Source: Sternotherus odoratus (lineage: Eukaryota; Chordata; Testudines; Kinosternidae). Taken from it: a DNA stretch of 64,000 nt. The DNA lies in NCBI GenBank assembly GCA_032164245.1, contig JAVMKO010000001.1, positions 16,157,603-16,221,602 of the forward strand, written 5' to 3'. Below, one piece after another: positions 23,721 through 35,500 of this stretch. Within the stretch, counting starts at the first letter, position 1; the number at the start of each line of letters is the position of its first letter. A program made the position numbers and the translations under genes. Below the pieces are notes generated by a model. That model saw only the letters and a program-made list of their open reading frames with translations. It had not been told where the DNA came from and did not search any database.

Positions 23721-23908
23721 AGCAAATATTTTAGAAAAATATCCAATCTTGATTTAAAAGTCCACTAGAGACATTTGTGAATTGTTTCAATGGTTAATCA
23801 TTCTCACTGTTAAAAATGTATACTCTATTTCCAGTGTGAATTTGTCTAGCTTCAGCTTCCAGGCACTGGATCATGTTATACCTTTCTTTACTAGATTGAA
23901 GAGCTTAT
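23721..23908 (-). mobile_element. CR1-type LINE 3' region, minus strand
   Basis: TTAATCATTCTCACTGTTAAAAATGTATAC...GAATTTGTCTAGCTTCAGCTTCCAGGCACTGGATCATGTTATACC is a CR1-family 3' region in reverse. It appears to be the subfamily whose coding part is seen at 63061-64000. It is cut on its right by the RTE-like LINE. Confidence 0.65.
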
Positions 23909-23914
23909 TATAAA

Positions 23915-24890
23915 ATGTGATTTGAGGTGAAAAGTGGAGTGAAGCAAGGATATGTTCTTGCCCCTATACTCTTTGGAATCTTCTTCTCAGTACTCTTGAA
24001 CTATGTGTTTAAGACCATGAAAGATGGAGTGTATCTCCACATAATATCAGATGGGAAACTCTTCAACCTCTCACAACCTAAGTCAAAGAACAAAGACAAA
24101 AAGGTGCTAATCAGGGAACTTCTGTTCCATGATGATGATGCCCTCATAGTCCACGATGAAGATCTACTTCAAGAACTCATGTCTTTCAAATGTTTGTCAG
24201 GCATTTCCTCTCACCATCGGCATTAATAAAATGGTTTTATTAGGACAGGAGGTTCCATAAGATCCTTTGATCACCTTAAATGCAAGCCACCTAGAAGTAG
24301 TCCAAAAGTTTAGCTATTTAGGTTTTATAGTGACTGCCAATGTCTCACTGGATGGAGACCTAAATGTTTATATTGGAAAAAACTGTCACCACCCTTAGCA
24401 GACTAACTAAAAGAGCATTCAACAACTCAAAGCTTACCATCAAGACCAAAATACTAGTGTACCATGCTTGCATCATCAGCACTCTCATGTATGGTGGGAA
24501 AACATGGACAGCTTATGTTTATCTGGAAAAAAGGTTAAACAGTTTCCACCTACGCTGTTTATGCCACATATTCAACACCAAATGGCAGGATAAAGTCACC
24601 AACACAGAGGTTCTTCAAAGGGCAAATTTACCAAGTGTGACCACCCTGCTCAAGCAAAGATGACTGCGCTGGCTGGGCCATCTGAGTATGCTGGAAGACA
24701 GACACATACCCAAGGACATGCTATACGGAGAGCTATCAGAGGGAAGAAGACCAACAGAACATTCCAAGCTTTGCTATAAAGACACATGCAACTGAGATAT
24801 GAAGGAATTTGGAACTGATCCTGACCAATGGGAAATCTTCAATACAAATAATTTTACAGGGAGGACTGGACTCCAGGGACAAACGTGCTT
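23915..24890 (+). mobile_element. RTE-like LINE fragment, plus strand
   Basis: A truncated non-LTR retrotransposon coding region on the plus strand, roughly the C-terminal half of the reverse transcriptase plus tail. It starts inside the RT, so it is 5'-truncated by insertion or loss. The left edge abuts a CR1 fragment. It is probably of the RTE group, as its motifs match the widespread 'endonuclease-reverse transcriptase' type, but the clade is from memory. Confidence 0.75.
23927..24800 (+). pseudogene. non-LTR reverse transcriptase remnant
   Basis: Three frames join along one RT. 23927-24226 has GVKQGYVLAPILFGIFFS and KVLIRELLFHDDDALIVH, where the FADD box is HDDD. A shifted stretch to about 24365 has QKFSYLGFIVTANVSLDGD. 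24364-24663 has VTTLSRLTKRAFNNSKLTI, STLMYGGKTW and LNSFHLRCLCHIFN. After a stop at 24661-24663 the frame continues RWLGHLSMLEDRHIPKDMLYG. At least two frameshifts and several stops make it inactive. The first catalytic-box residue is altered, but the two Asp of the box are present. Confidence 0.82.
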
Positions 24891-26006
24891 GATTCAGGGG
24901 GGCATTACACTAGGTGCAAAATATTGGAGGTATCCATTGTAACTCTTGAAATATTGTGAGTGTGAGTCATTCTATTAGCAGGTAAATCTATGTTAGGAAC
25001 TAACCTCTAGCCCTGTCTGGGTGGAACCACAAGATTACACTCATATAGTGTTCATTACAATTATAGGGTTAATTTATGCCATAATAAGCATTATTTGCAC
25101 AGTTCTTTCCATAGGGCTTTAAACTATATAATGCAGACATTCGTGATACTCAGTCTTATTGGTGCTGTGCAGTGAATTGTCTTCACACTTTGAATGCATT
25201 TAGCCATTCAAAAACTTCAAAGTAAATATTCTTGCTTCTTAGTCTGCATTCAGACACCAAAATTGACATGATCTTTTTGCAAAGTAATTAGTTATAGTCA
25301 CAAACATGATTGTGAAATTGTCATGGCAGGCTTCTCTATTAATTATCTCTCAATGACTTCCAGATCCAATTAGTTCAGTTTACATGGCCAAGTATGGTTT
25401 TCTTTTTCACCCTAACTGGCAGTGCAGCAATCTTGGCCTGGGATTTGAAGAGCATACTCTCTTCTTTCTGCCTCTTACATCATTGCCGCTAAGAAAAATC
25501 TGTGGTAAGGACTTAGGTGGCAACGATGCTGATGTCTGAAGTATGAGAGAGTCCAACTTGTTCATGACAATATATTTTGTCTGTAAAGAAAGCAGCAGAA
25601 CATAAAACCAGGAGCACATAAGCAGAGTAAAATATCACTTGTACTGTCACTTTTCTGATTATAACCACACTTTGGGCCTAATTTAGCAAACTGCTGACTT
25701 GTTCCAGTCACATGGTGCATGTCAGGGGTTCCATGTCACATGAAAATGGTCAGTGCCTACTAACTTCTGTGGATACTGTTACCTCTTCCATTGAATAAAA
25801 GGACCAAATTGGGGGGGAGGAAACAACAACAACTTTAAGTACAATCACAAATAACCACAAATACCTGGGAAACATGCAATGGAGATATCTAAGAGGGAGG
25901 ACAGATTAGACAATCTGAACCTGAATTGATTTTATTAAGGTGAATTGATAATCCAAGTTAGTCAGTGATGAATTTACTTAGTGATATTTAATATTATTAT
26001 CCAGTT
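24891..26006. other. no recognised feature
   Basis: AT-rich with no motif; a G-run lies at about 25811-25818. Confidence 0.5.
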
Positions 26007-26008
26007 TA

Positions 26009-26127
26009 GGGTGACCAGATAGCAAGTGTGAAAAATTGGGACAGAGGGTGGGGCGCAATTGGAACCTATATTAAAAAAGCCCCAAATATTGGGACTGTCC
26101 CTATAAAATCAGGACATCTGGTCATCC
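26009..26127. mobile_element. 119-bp MITE, probable TA target duplication
   Basis: GGGTGACCAGAT at the left and ATCTGGTCATCC at the right form the terminal inverted repeats, with TA at 26007-26008 and 26128-26129. The interior (AATTGGGACAG...GGGACTGTCCC) extends the fold. It is a compact Tc1/mariner-style MITE; the superfamily rests on the TA duplication only. Confidence 0.72.
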
Positions 26128-26399
26128 TAATCTAGTCAGGTTCATCCTAAATTCAAATTACTCTCCCTTACAGTACTAAAAGGATTTCGCATGGAAAATG
26201 TATTTTTAGCAATACAGGGGGATCTATATTAATGTAGAATATTATTAATGTATGCCAATCTGTTAAACACCTTACATTACTTAAGTAAATCTCTAACATT
26301 CTGCTCAGTAAATAAATTACACAGCTGTTTGGTCATCTGCGCTTGCAGACCATTTTATAACCCAAGCCCACATGTGACTTCTTGTTCCACTCTTTCATA

Positions 26400-26632
26400 A
26401 CACTTTTCATCGGTAGATCTCAAAGCCCTTCATGTTTTTTAAATCTTTTATCCATTTATCCTTACAATGCCCCTTGTGAGGTAGGGAAATATCCCCATTT
26501 TAAAGATGGGGAACTGAGGCACAAAGAGGGGTAAATGATTTGCCCAAGGTCTCACAAATGTTTGCAGTGAAGTAGAGATTGAACACTGGTTTCCTACGTT
26601 CTACGTTAGATTCCTAACCACTGGCTAAAATA
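26400..26632 (-). mobile_element. MIR/CORE-type SINE, minus strand
   Basis: AATGCCCCTTGTGAGGTAGGGAAATAT, GGGGAACTGAGGCACAAAGAGGG, TTGCCCAAGGTCTCACA and TTCCTAACCACTGGCT follow the MIR-type order in reverse, about 230 bp and nearly full length. Confidence 0.75.
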
Positions 26633-28185
26633 AATTATAAAAAAATTATTACTTCCCACATTTTAGTAATAGGCTGGCTGAGTTACACTATACCCAGCTC
26701 CTGTATCTCTTTTGATATTTGGTGTTAGTTAATTTATTTAAAAAAAATAAGTCAGCTTTAATTAACCAAACCAGCACTGATACTCTCTGACTTTTTTCAG
26801 AAGTGATCATGAGAAATGATGCAGCCCTTATTATTGTGATTTCTAAGCAAATGTTTCCATACTACATGATAGCTCGTGAAAAGCAGTTCTGTGGAACTCT
26901 GAATGTCACTACAATTTCTCTCATGTTTTATTTGGTTTGCATCTTATTCTTGGCTGGGACTGTAGATCTATGCTCTTTTGCTACGATTCTGACAACTGTT
27001 TGGGAAATAAAGAAAAATAAATTGTCTACACTATCTTCCAAGGTGGAATTGATTGCAGTGGATATTTTGGGCAAAACAAAAACCTATTACAGCAACATGA
27101 ATCAAGAATAAATCCATTGACATCAACAGTTAGTCAGTCCATATTTTCACCAGTGTAACTTTGAGCAGAATTTGGCCTAAGTATATATGCAGATTGATAC
27201 ACATGTACTACAATATTATATACACATCAAAACAAACACAGAAGAACAAGTGGTTTATTACTCTGTTAAATGAAAATGTAGTATTCCATTCACATCAAAA
27301 TGTTTGTACTGATTTATAAGTACATGATTGTACAAATGATTCTTTAAACTGACTTTATTCTGTTACCAAGTTTCCTTCTTCTCATTTACCCGTTCCATCG
27401 TACTTTGCTCTCTTGGGAAGGCATAGTTATGATGAAAGCATCCCATTTCAACAAGGAGCTAGGCTAATTTCAACAGTTTTTAGTTATAATGGGGAAAATA
27501 CCATATGATTTGCTAGCTATGTGTTTATTTACCATAAAGAAAAGGTATTAAACTTCTATCTGAGTTTATACATAATCCCAGTTTTAATATGGAGAAGGAG
27601 TTGAAGGAGGAGCAGCTGCAAGACCAAACGTCATCACATGAAAAAGAAAGAGGCTGGTAATCATATAGATATATTATTTCTATGATGAGGTGCCCCAAAA
27701 TGACTTTTCTTGTGACTGATGGCACATTCTGATTCAGCATCATAAAGGCTATTTCCTATGCTGATGGGAAATTTCTGATGCAATTTAAGTATAAGAATTA
27801 CTGGAAATAGATTCTTATCCAAACAGATTATACTACTAACATGGTATGTGATGTTTTTGTTGCAACACAGGTTATTTGCAGCTGTAAAGTTATCAAAATG
27901 TCATGGAGAAAATAAATAAGGTTCACCCTTGGGGAGCATACAGCTTAAGTTTTGAACTGGGGTGAGAGTGGACAACACCAATATTGGCACAACATAACTT
28001 GGAGCAATACAAGTGCCTCCAAATTCACATCATATTAGTAGTGTTCAGAAAAACAGGAATTAGCTACAGGAGTCAACCCACCAGAAGAAAACTAAATAGT
28101 AAGGGTCAAAGTCTGGCCATAGTCTGCATGCCACATCCAATGGGTCTCATTTCTGATCTTCGATACACAAGTGTAAAATCTTCTT
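26633..28185. other. no gene recognised
   Basis: AT-rich. The 102-codon plus frame at 26803-27111 holds a hydrophobic run (ISLMFYLVCILFLAGTVDL) but no family motif, start context or splice signals that convince. It is left unannotated as coding. Confidence 0.5.
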
Positions 28186-28188
28186 TTA

Positions 28189-28444
28189 GGGTATGACTAC
28201 ATAGTAAAAGCTGTGTACAGACTAGCCTGCGTGAACTAGCTTGAATCCAGCTAGCACAGATAACAACCACCATTCAGACAGTGCAGCACAGGCTTTTGTA
28301 TGGGCAACAGATGCCTGGCACGGACCCTGGGTCCATAATTTGCTCACTAGCTGCTCTGAAGCCCATGTTGTGCTGTCTTCACTTCTATTGCTACTCATGC
28401 TAGCTGGATTCAAGATAGTTTATAGACTGCTGTGCAGACATATC
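28189..28444. mobile_element. fold-back element, near-complete palindrome
   Basis: A 256-bp element with GGGTATGACTAC at the left and GCAGACATATC at the right, flanked by TTTA (28185-28188 and 28445-28448; the duplication could be TTA). Almost the whole length is an inverted repeat: TTGAATCCAGCTAGC at 28241-28255 mirrors GCTAGCTGGATTCAA at 28399-28413, and CCTGGCACGGACCCTGGG lies near the centre. Open frames on both strands begin with the same MNPAS peptide because the arms mirror each other; they are not genes. Ends and duplication fit the same Harbinger-like group as the other MITEs here. Confidence 0.78.
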
Positions 28445-28539
28445 TTTACTGGCTATGATATAGTGGTAGCCAGGATTTTTTTTCTTGGCTAAAATGACAG
28501 TCTTCTCTATGTCAACATCACGGCACAATCCTGTACTCA

Positions 28540-28845
28540 GAACTTTGGCAAATTTCAGTTAATTTCATTTCAGTGGAAAGTTGTAGGATTGGGCCCTCAA
28601 ACACTTAAGTATGTGAGTAAACTTTACCCATGTGAATAATCCCCTTTTAGTGAATGGAACTATTTTTGTAGGTAAGGTTATTCACATCCTTAAAACTGTG
28701 ATTAGGAAAGTGACCTTTCTCAAGACGTCACTTCAGCGCTTGCTTAATTTTAAGCACATGCTTAATTCTTATTAAGTTAAGCGCATGGTTAAATGCATTT
28801 CTTAGTGTGGTGCCTGAATGTCTCCAGGATTGGGGCCCGGTGGTA
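28540..28845. repeat. dispersed inverted-repeat element
   Basis: ATTGGGCCCTCAAACACTTAAGTATGTGAGTAA at the left and GGTTAAATGCATTTCTTAG...AGGATTGGGGCCCGG at the right, with TTAAGCACATGCTTAA between. It is an expanded relative of the palindromic unit at 15506. Confidence 0.5.
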
Positions 28846-29480
28846 CTTCTGTCATTTCTTAATACCATTTCATCTTAAACCCATGATGTTAAGCTAATGA
28901 AAGGAAGATCTTTCATTAATCTGCAGATGGAGGGACATCTGAAAACTAATTAGGCAAATAGTTTATAGCCACTGAGGCTAACAGAAAGCTTAGTTTCATA
29001 ATAGATAAGGTATTTATACGATAGGGTCACTGGATTCTCAGACAGCAATGATTAACATAGTTATTTGTAAACAGGATGGATGATCGAGCTCTTGTGAAAA
29101 TAAAGTGAAGCAAGTTTTATTTATTCAGTTCCCCATGGTACTTTCTTCACATAGTTTTAAAATAATCACGTTAAAGTAACCCTGTACAGTACCAACGATT
29201 CACTATGCTGGGAATTTTAGCTTTGCAAACAAACAATTTGCAAAGAGTAACATGTTTCACACATTTTCCCTTGTGTCTATCGATGAATTGTTCCTGGAGC
29301 TATCATGAAATTCTCATGTTTTTCTTAATTCACAGATTTCTCCAGAAAATAAGCTTTGATCTGCAGTCCATTTGCAAAAGTCTTTACCCAGCATTCATTG
29401 GGCTCAGATTGGAAACTGGGATGGATCGTTGAATGTCGTATCTGTTTAATTTGTCCTGGAACCCTCGTTAGGAATGTGGC
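28846..29480. other. no recognised feature
   Basis: AT-rich; nothing recognised. Confidence 0.5.
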
Positions 29481-30466
29481 CAAGGACTAGATTCACAAAG
29501 AGATTTAGATACCTACTGCCACTTGAGGTACCTAAGTCCAACATTTAGGTGCCGCTGACATTCACACTACTCAGCTGAAGCCTAACCTTGGGGGTGGCAA
29601 AACTCCATAGGAGCCTAAGTTTATGCCAGCATCAATGTGCAAAGCCACTTCAGCCTTGACACCACCCCACAACTACCAAGCTTCCAGGAGCCCTTGCTCA
29701 TGCATAAGACCTGATGGGATTCTCAAAATAGATGTTCTCTCACCCACAGGGCCTGATCTATTAAGCAGGCTTAGAACATGTCTCACCTGCCCTAAGATAG
29801 TCATGGGCAAGCAGGTCAGGAATTTTGAGGGCTGGCTGATATGGGTATCTGCCCCAGAATATTCAACAGTCCAGAGGTTAAGGCATTCACCTGGGATGTG
29901 AAGATCCAAATGTAAATTCCTGCTGTGCCTGATTTGCCCCAGGGACTTGAACAGGACACTCTCACATCTTAGGTGAATGCTGCAGCTGATCGGTCCCTTT
30001 CACTTTCTTTCTGGCCCAATGAATGTATGCAAAGTGGAGCTGCTTCAAGAGAAAAGATGGAGAGCACCACCTATGCCTGCTGATTAGGGCTCTCACTTAG
30101 GATGTGGGAGACCTCAGTTCAAGTGTCTGCATCAGATCAGGTACAGCCGGGATTAGAAACAAGTCTCCCACATTCCACATACCCTACCCATGGAGCTAGT
30201 GACTACATGTGGGTCTCTCTCTGCTCCTTTTGTGAGAAAGAGCTGACTTGTCTTAGGTGCCTAACTTCAGGAGGGGGTATATAGCTGATAATCCTGGAGT
30301 GGAGATAAGTCTCTCTTTCCAGCCTGTCAGTCAGGTGCCTAGAGGCCTGGATGAATGGATGCAAAGTATGGGCACCTAACTCAGGGCTGTGAATTCCAGT
30401 GGATGGAAGGGTGTGTAGGGATTAGACACTGGAATGCTTAAGCCCCATTTGTGAATCTAGCCCCTA
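29481..30466. mobile_element. TIR transposon, non-autonomous, about 986 bp
   Basis: The left end CAAGGACTAGATTCACAAA and the right-end complement TAGGGGCTAGATTCACAAA are terminal inverted repeats. CAGGGG-like ends suggest hAT, but the 8 bases on each side do not match, so the superfamily is unsettled. No transposase is present. The interior carries tRNA-like modules in opposing orientation (29871-29985 and 30082-30200) with words such as GTTAAGGCATTCACCTGGGA and GGGAGACCTCAGTTCAAGTG. These look like A- and B-box-type sequence borrowed from a SINE. Exact ends may be off by a few bases. Confidence 0.68.
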
Positions 30467-32510
30467 GAGTTACTTGCACAGGATGTTTGGAATCATTTGC
30501 AATCCAATTCTCAACTGTATCAATCATGAACTCATCCGAGGAATCACACTTCCACAAAGATTTGGTGGTCAGATCCCTTCCCTTGGCATAGACTGTGGAT
30601 TCTCCCCACACTCCAAACTCATCTAGCTTCCTCTGGTAAATATTTCACTGTGAAATTGAACAGCCTGGGTTCTGTTTAATGGTTATTGGTAATAAAGATG
30701 ACGAAACTGAGCCATTTTTAAAAAAGCGAATGTATTCCTCATGAGAGATGCAAGGTCACGATGCTTGAAGAATAAAGTTTTCTTGTAATCCACAGAAGAA
30801 GAATAGCCCAGCACAGAAGCTGCCCCACACTGGCATTCCAATATGCTTCCGTGTTTTTCTGGATGGACTATGTTTTGGGTATGGAAGGTAGTTTAGCCTC
30901 TATACATGTTCAGTTTTTGGCCTCTCTGCTGAGTCTGCCAACCAGTATGATATAGGGATGTTTTTTTGAAGTACGGACGCTTCTCCACTAAACTTGGCTG
31001 ATGCCACCAGCACATATAGACCATTTAATGAATTTCAGATGGTAATTAATTTCACTAACCATTTACTTATCATTCATTTAGTGATCTAGAGGTGAAAACT
31101 CTGTATCCCATTACCAATTTCATCAGCCTTTCTGTTGCCTGAAGCTTGAGCTATTTACTTTTCAGCAGGGGGATATTAACCTGCCCTATACGACTGCCAC
31201 TGCTGATGTTATTGTTTACATGTAAATAATGTATAGTTTCCCTTGTTGTCTGATGTCCTACTAACTTGAATCACTTAGATGAAATTACTGCGATCTAGAT
31301 GAAATTATTGCATTCTGCTGACTCCTGAATGGAGTGAAATGGTGAGAAACCTGCTGCTCTCTCTAATGCAACGTACGTAGTTCCTGAAAACAGCTTTTAT
31401 CAGTATAGTGGTAGCAAAAATTCAGATCTGGAAGTAGATCACAGCCATCTCCTCCACTCGTGCAGAAAGCAAGTATGCCATTGTGAAAAGCAGTTCTTTT
31501 GCTTCCCCATCTCACAGGAGCATTGTGAGGATAAATATATTAAGAGGAATTCAGATAGCTACGATAATGGGGGGCAAGGGGGGCATATGAAGTTCCTAAG
31601 ATAGACACAAGTGAAAGAAGACGTTGGTGGACAAACTCAGACCTGATGGTATAAAGTAAATGAAAATCCCAGTCGGCTCATAGTTAAAGTTAAGTTAAGT
31701 TAAACTGACTTCCTCTAGGAGGCACAGGGAGGATGGAATATGTCTGCAAATAACTTTGAAAACAATCTTCACAGATAAGGTAAAACTTCTGTAAGTTAGC
31801 CAAATAAACGTAGCTGAGGTTGCTTTCTACTCTTTGCTATAATACAGTTATTTATGTTATTGGCTCGTTAGCTTTCCTTCTTAGAATGTATTTTATCAGT
31901 TCCCATTCCATCCATGGCCAGCATTGGTAAGGTCAACCCTGCCCATATTAGTTTTATAGACTGAATATGCATAGCTGGAAAGATGAGTTCTGGGCTATGT
32001 CTTCGCACACTGAAATCCAGACATGGATTTTGGTGTATTTATAGTAGTTGACAGGCCTGATAGGTAGTTCCAAAGAGAGGCCAAGCAAGCCGTTAAAAGT
32101 TAACCACACAAAAACTGATTTAGAGTGAGACTATTAATTGAAGAAAATATCCTGCCTATACTGACCTTTGGGAAGCATGAAGAGAATTAAAACTGCAAAT
32201 TCAAAATCAAAAACCAAATAAATATCAGATGACACTTGCTACAGAATTGGGCTGTTTTAACAGTGTTCCAAGGGATATAGCACAACAAAGAAGAAGAAGA
32301 AGAGAGAGACTGTTATATATAATATGGATTATCTAATGATCACCATCCCTTTTTAAACATCTTAAATTTTTAAAAAAATGTTCACATTGCAAAAAGGCAG
32401 ACAAAATATATGTATTTCTTTAGTATCAAAATACAAATAGATTCCATCTCCTAAGCAACTGAACATTGTGTAGGATCCAAGGTGATCCTCTCATTATATC
32501 GTGTTTTTCA
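30467..32510. other. no recognised feature
   Basis: No gene or clear repeat. A GTTAA-type short repeat lies at 31684-31703 and an (AAG)n run at about 32288-32302. Confidence 0.5.
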
Positions 32511-32513
32511 GTC

Positions 32514-32710
32514 ACTCATAAGAATATAAAAATGGCCAACTGGGTCATACCATCTAGCCCAGTATCCTGTCTTCTGACTGTGGCCAATGCCAGGTGCTTC
32601 AGTAGGAATGAACAGAACAGGTAATCATCAAGAGATCCATTCCACGTCGCCCATTGCCAGCTTCTGGCAAACAGAGGCTAGGGACACCACCCCATAACCA
32701 TTGTGTTAAG
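32514..32710 (-). mobile_element. CR1 3' end fragment, minus strand
   Basis: CATAAGAATATAAAAATGGCC, CATCTAGCCCAGTATCCTGTC, GGCCAATGCCAGGTGC and AACAGAACAGGTAATCATCA repeat the 3' UTR seen at 1288-1440. It is a short 5'-truncated CR1 copy in the same orientation. Confidence 0.88.
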
Positions 32711-35500
32711 GTTACCTTGTGGAGGGAAAAATGCATTGCATTGTCTGTAGATCAATAAAATAATGGGTGGTTTGTACTGAGAGGAGGTTGCTGTTGAGTT
32801 ATCTCAATAGTCTCTTGAAGTCTCAACTCCCACAGCAGAATACTGGCTGGGATAGGGAAGAAGATGAAAGGACTGAGAATACATCGCAAGACTGGGTGAG
32901 GGGAGTAGAATGAGTGGTGGGGGCTTATGCAGTGGTGGGAGTGAGCTACTTCTTTCTTCCCCATCTTGTCTCCTGTTGGTTCCTAGCAACCACAGGATTT
33001 TGAAGCTTCTCCACCAGCTAACTGAAACTCAGCAGGTGCCATCTCAAACCTTGCAGGTGTCAAGCACCATTTGTAAAGTCCCTATCTTGAGGTTAGAACA
33101 GGGAAGTAGGACTCAGGAGAGCTGAGTTCTACTCTTGATTCTGCCGCAGCTCTGTGCCTCAATTTCTCCATTTGTAAATTGAGAAAAAAAAAAATCTTTG
33201 TAAAAATGCGTGAGAGCCTGCGTCAAAAAGTGAAAATTAGGCACAAAGTATATATGTGTCCTCATATTTTAAACTATCTGCCTTAATACCACCCACATTT
33301 TGGTGTTTTGGTTTTTTTTGGCTTTTCCATATTATATAATTGAGGTAGTTTATGAATATTAATAGAATTTTAATTAAAGCAGCTCCAATAAAACAAATAT
33401 ATGCATGCTGGAATCAGCATTCCTCATCTCTGCTGAAGTTATTCCTTTAGCCCAGGGCAAAGGTTCCTCATTGAGACTAGTAATACTGCCACCTGCTTTC
33501 ACTGTGGAGCTCTATTGAAGAATGCTGAGTTCATCTGTCAGTGAGCAGGGGTACCATTTGTCTTTGCCTTTTGTAACTTGCCTGCACTCAGAGCAGCAGG
33601 TCACTCGTCACTCTCAGCAGCCATTTGTGCAAGCAAACAAGCGGCATGATTTCGGAAGTAAATCTTTACCAACTGTCATGTGTTTCCCTCCCTCTGTTGA
33701 TGTTAGCATTAGAACACATATAGACACTATATCATGTTAAGTTAACATGCCCACACAGCTGGAGCTTCACAACAGATTTGTATGAGCCAAGATGCATTCA
33801 GAAAACTTCAGAAGTTTGTTGGTTTAAAAATGGGGGGGGGGGGGGGGAATTGATTGGTAGGCTATCAGGGTGAAGAGTCTGAGCTGAAGGATAAAATACT
33901 GTGTTTAAACACACGTTAGCATTCACCTGCTGTTAGCAAAATTCAGTTTTGTATTGTGGTGGGGGAGGACTTTGTTTCACAGTAAACATCTATCAACTAC
34001 AATAGATTTTTTTCTCTGATTTTGGATCAAATTGATGTTGAGCCAAATCCTGCTCTTGTTAATCCTGTTATGGTGGCACCCGTATGTCTCCCTAGCTTCT
34101 ACTCCCCACAACTGAGTTGGGGCCCCAATATGAAAGGGGATATATACACACATTTAGAAAGTGATGATCCCTCAAATAACACTGAGTTTAACTGGTCAAA
34201 TTCAGCTCTCTTAAAAATGGTTATAACTCCACTCAGTTCAATGCAGGCAGCACTGCGCACACAAGGCTTTCATTGGTAATAACAGAACAGAATTTGTCCC
34301 ATTGGAGTTATACTACCATTATACGTACGTAAGTGACATCAGAAACAGGTCCTTAGTCTAGTTAGATAGGTACTTTTGGCTGATGTCATTTGTAATGCAG
34401 TACAAACAAAATAAACTACAGTTAAACTACATTTTACTGTCCAAGTAGAGACACTACCATGCATTTTTTAAATATATGCCACTGGATTTATTATTTGTCA
34501 TCAAGAGTCTGATCTTAATAAACTATTGTGTAATACTAAAACTCCCCAAGATTGGCATGTGGGTTTTCCATTTATTATTAGTATTATCCTGTTTCAATAA
34601 CTGCCACCCCAGCACTTCATAATGCATTTTAAACTAGGACTCCTACAGATGGGCAGAGTTCATGCAATGTTCCAATCCCTGCTGTTTCCTCTGGAATTCA
34701 AGATGTCTCATTTCTATTATGAAAAAAAATGAGCTTCCCCCCTCCAAATCATATTTTCCATGGAGTGAATTGTTCTGTATTAAATCCTTCTACACATCCA
34801 GACTGTTGAATCTAATTAAAATGCTTGAGATTCTTTTTTTTAAAAAAAAGTTACAGAAAACTGTAAGACAAAGGAAATCCAAACATGTTGATTCTTTAAA
34901 AAAAAAAATTCTGACAAATATTTGGGAAGATGATTAGTAAAGAAATAGACTGTTTGTAGGATGAAGACCAAAAAATATATTTATATATTTAAAAGGGTGA
35001 GGTCTAGTATTTCATAGGTTCCTGTTACTGTAGCCCTTTCAAATGAGTTCCCATCCGATTGATTGAAAAGGCTGCAGCCATCCAAGCTACAGAAAAATTT
35101 TCAATGCTGTGAGCAATTATTTCACTCCTGCTTTGGTTTTAATTAGCTTGAAAATAGATGTATATAATTCAACTTAATATATTTTTTTCTGAAAAATGTT
35201 CAACAGATCTCTCTCTTAACCAGACGATCTTCCTAACTAAATTTTCAAACAATTCTGCATGCAATCTCAGGAAAAACTAATTGCATGCAGATGGGTACTT
35301 ATTGCACAAAACCCTCATTTTTGCACTAAGATTTTCATATGATGCTTGAATTTCATAAATACTTGTTCACACCTGTATCTGAATATTTTTTGGAAGTAGT
35401 TTAGGTGCTGATTTTTGAAGACTTCGTCTTTTGACATTGCTATAGCTTCTGCTGTCATATGTGTGCTACTCCCTTGACGTTAACAACAGCTGCAAGCAGC
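32711..35500. other. no gene; SINE scrap and G tract
   Basis: TTCTGCCGCAGCTCTGTGCCTCAATTTCTCCA at about 33139-33170 is a MIR-type fragment on the plus strand. A 16-base G run lies at 33832-33847. Nothing coding recognised. Confidence 0.5.

Noticed and set aside
26803..27111. 102-codon frame with a hydrophobic run
   Set aside because: AT-rich chance-like frame; no convincing start context, splice sites or family motif.
29481..30466. Calling the 1-kb TIR element a hAT
   Set aside because: CAGGGG-like ends fit, but no 8-bp target duplication could be found, so the superfamily was left open.
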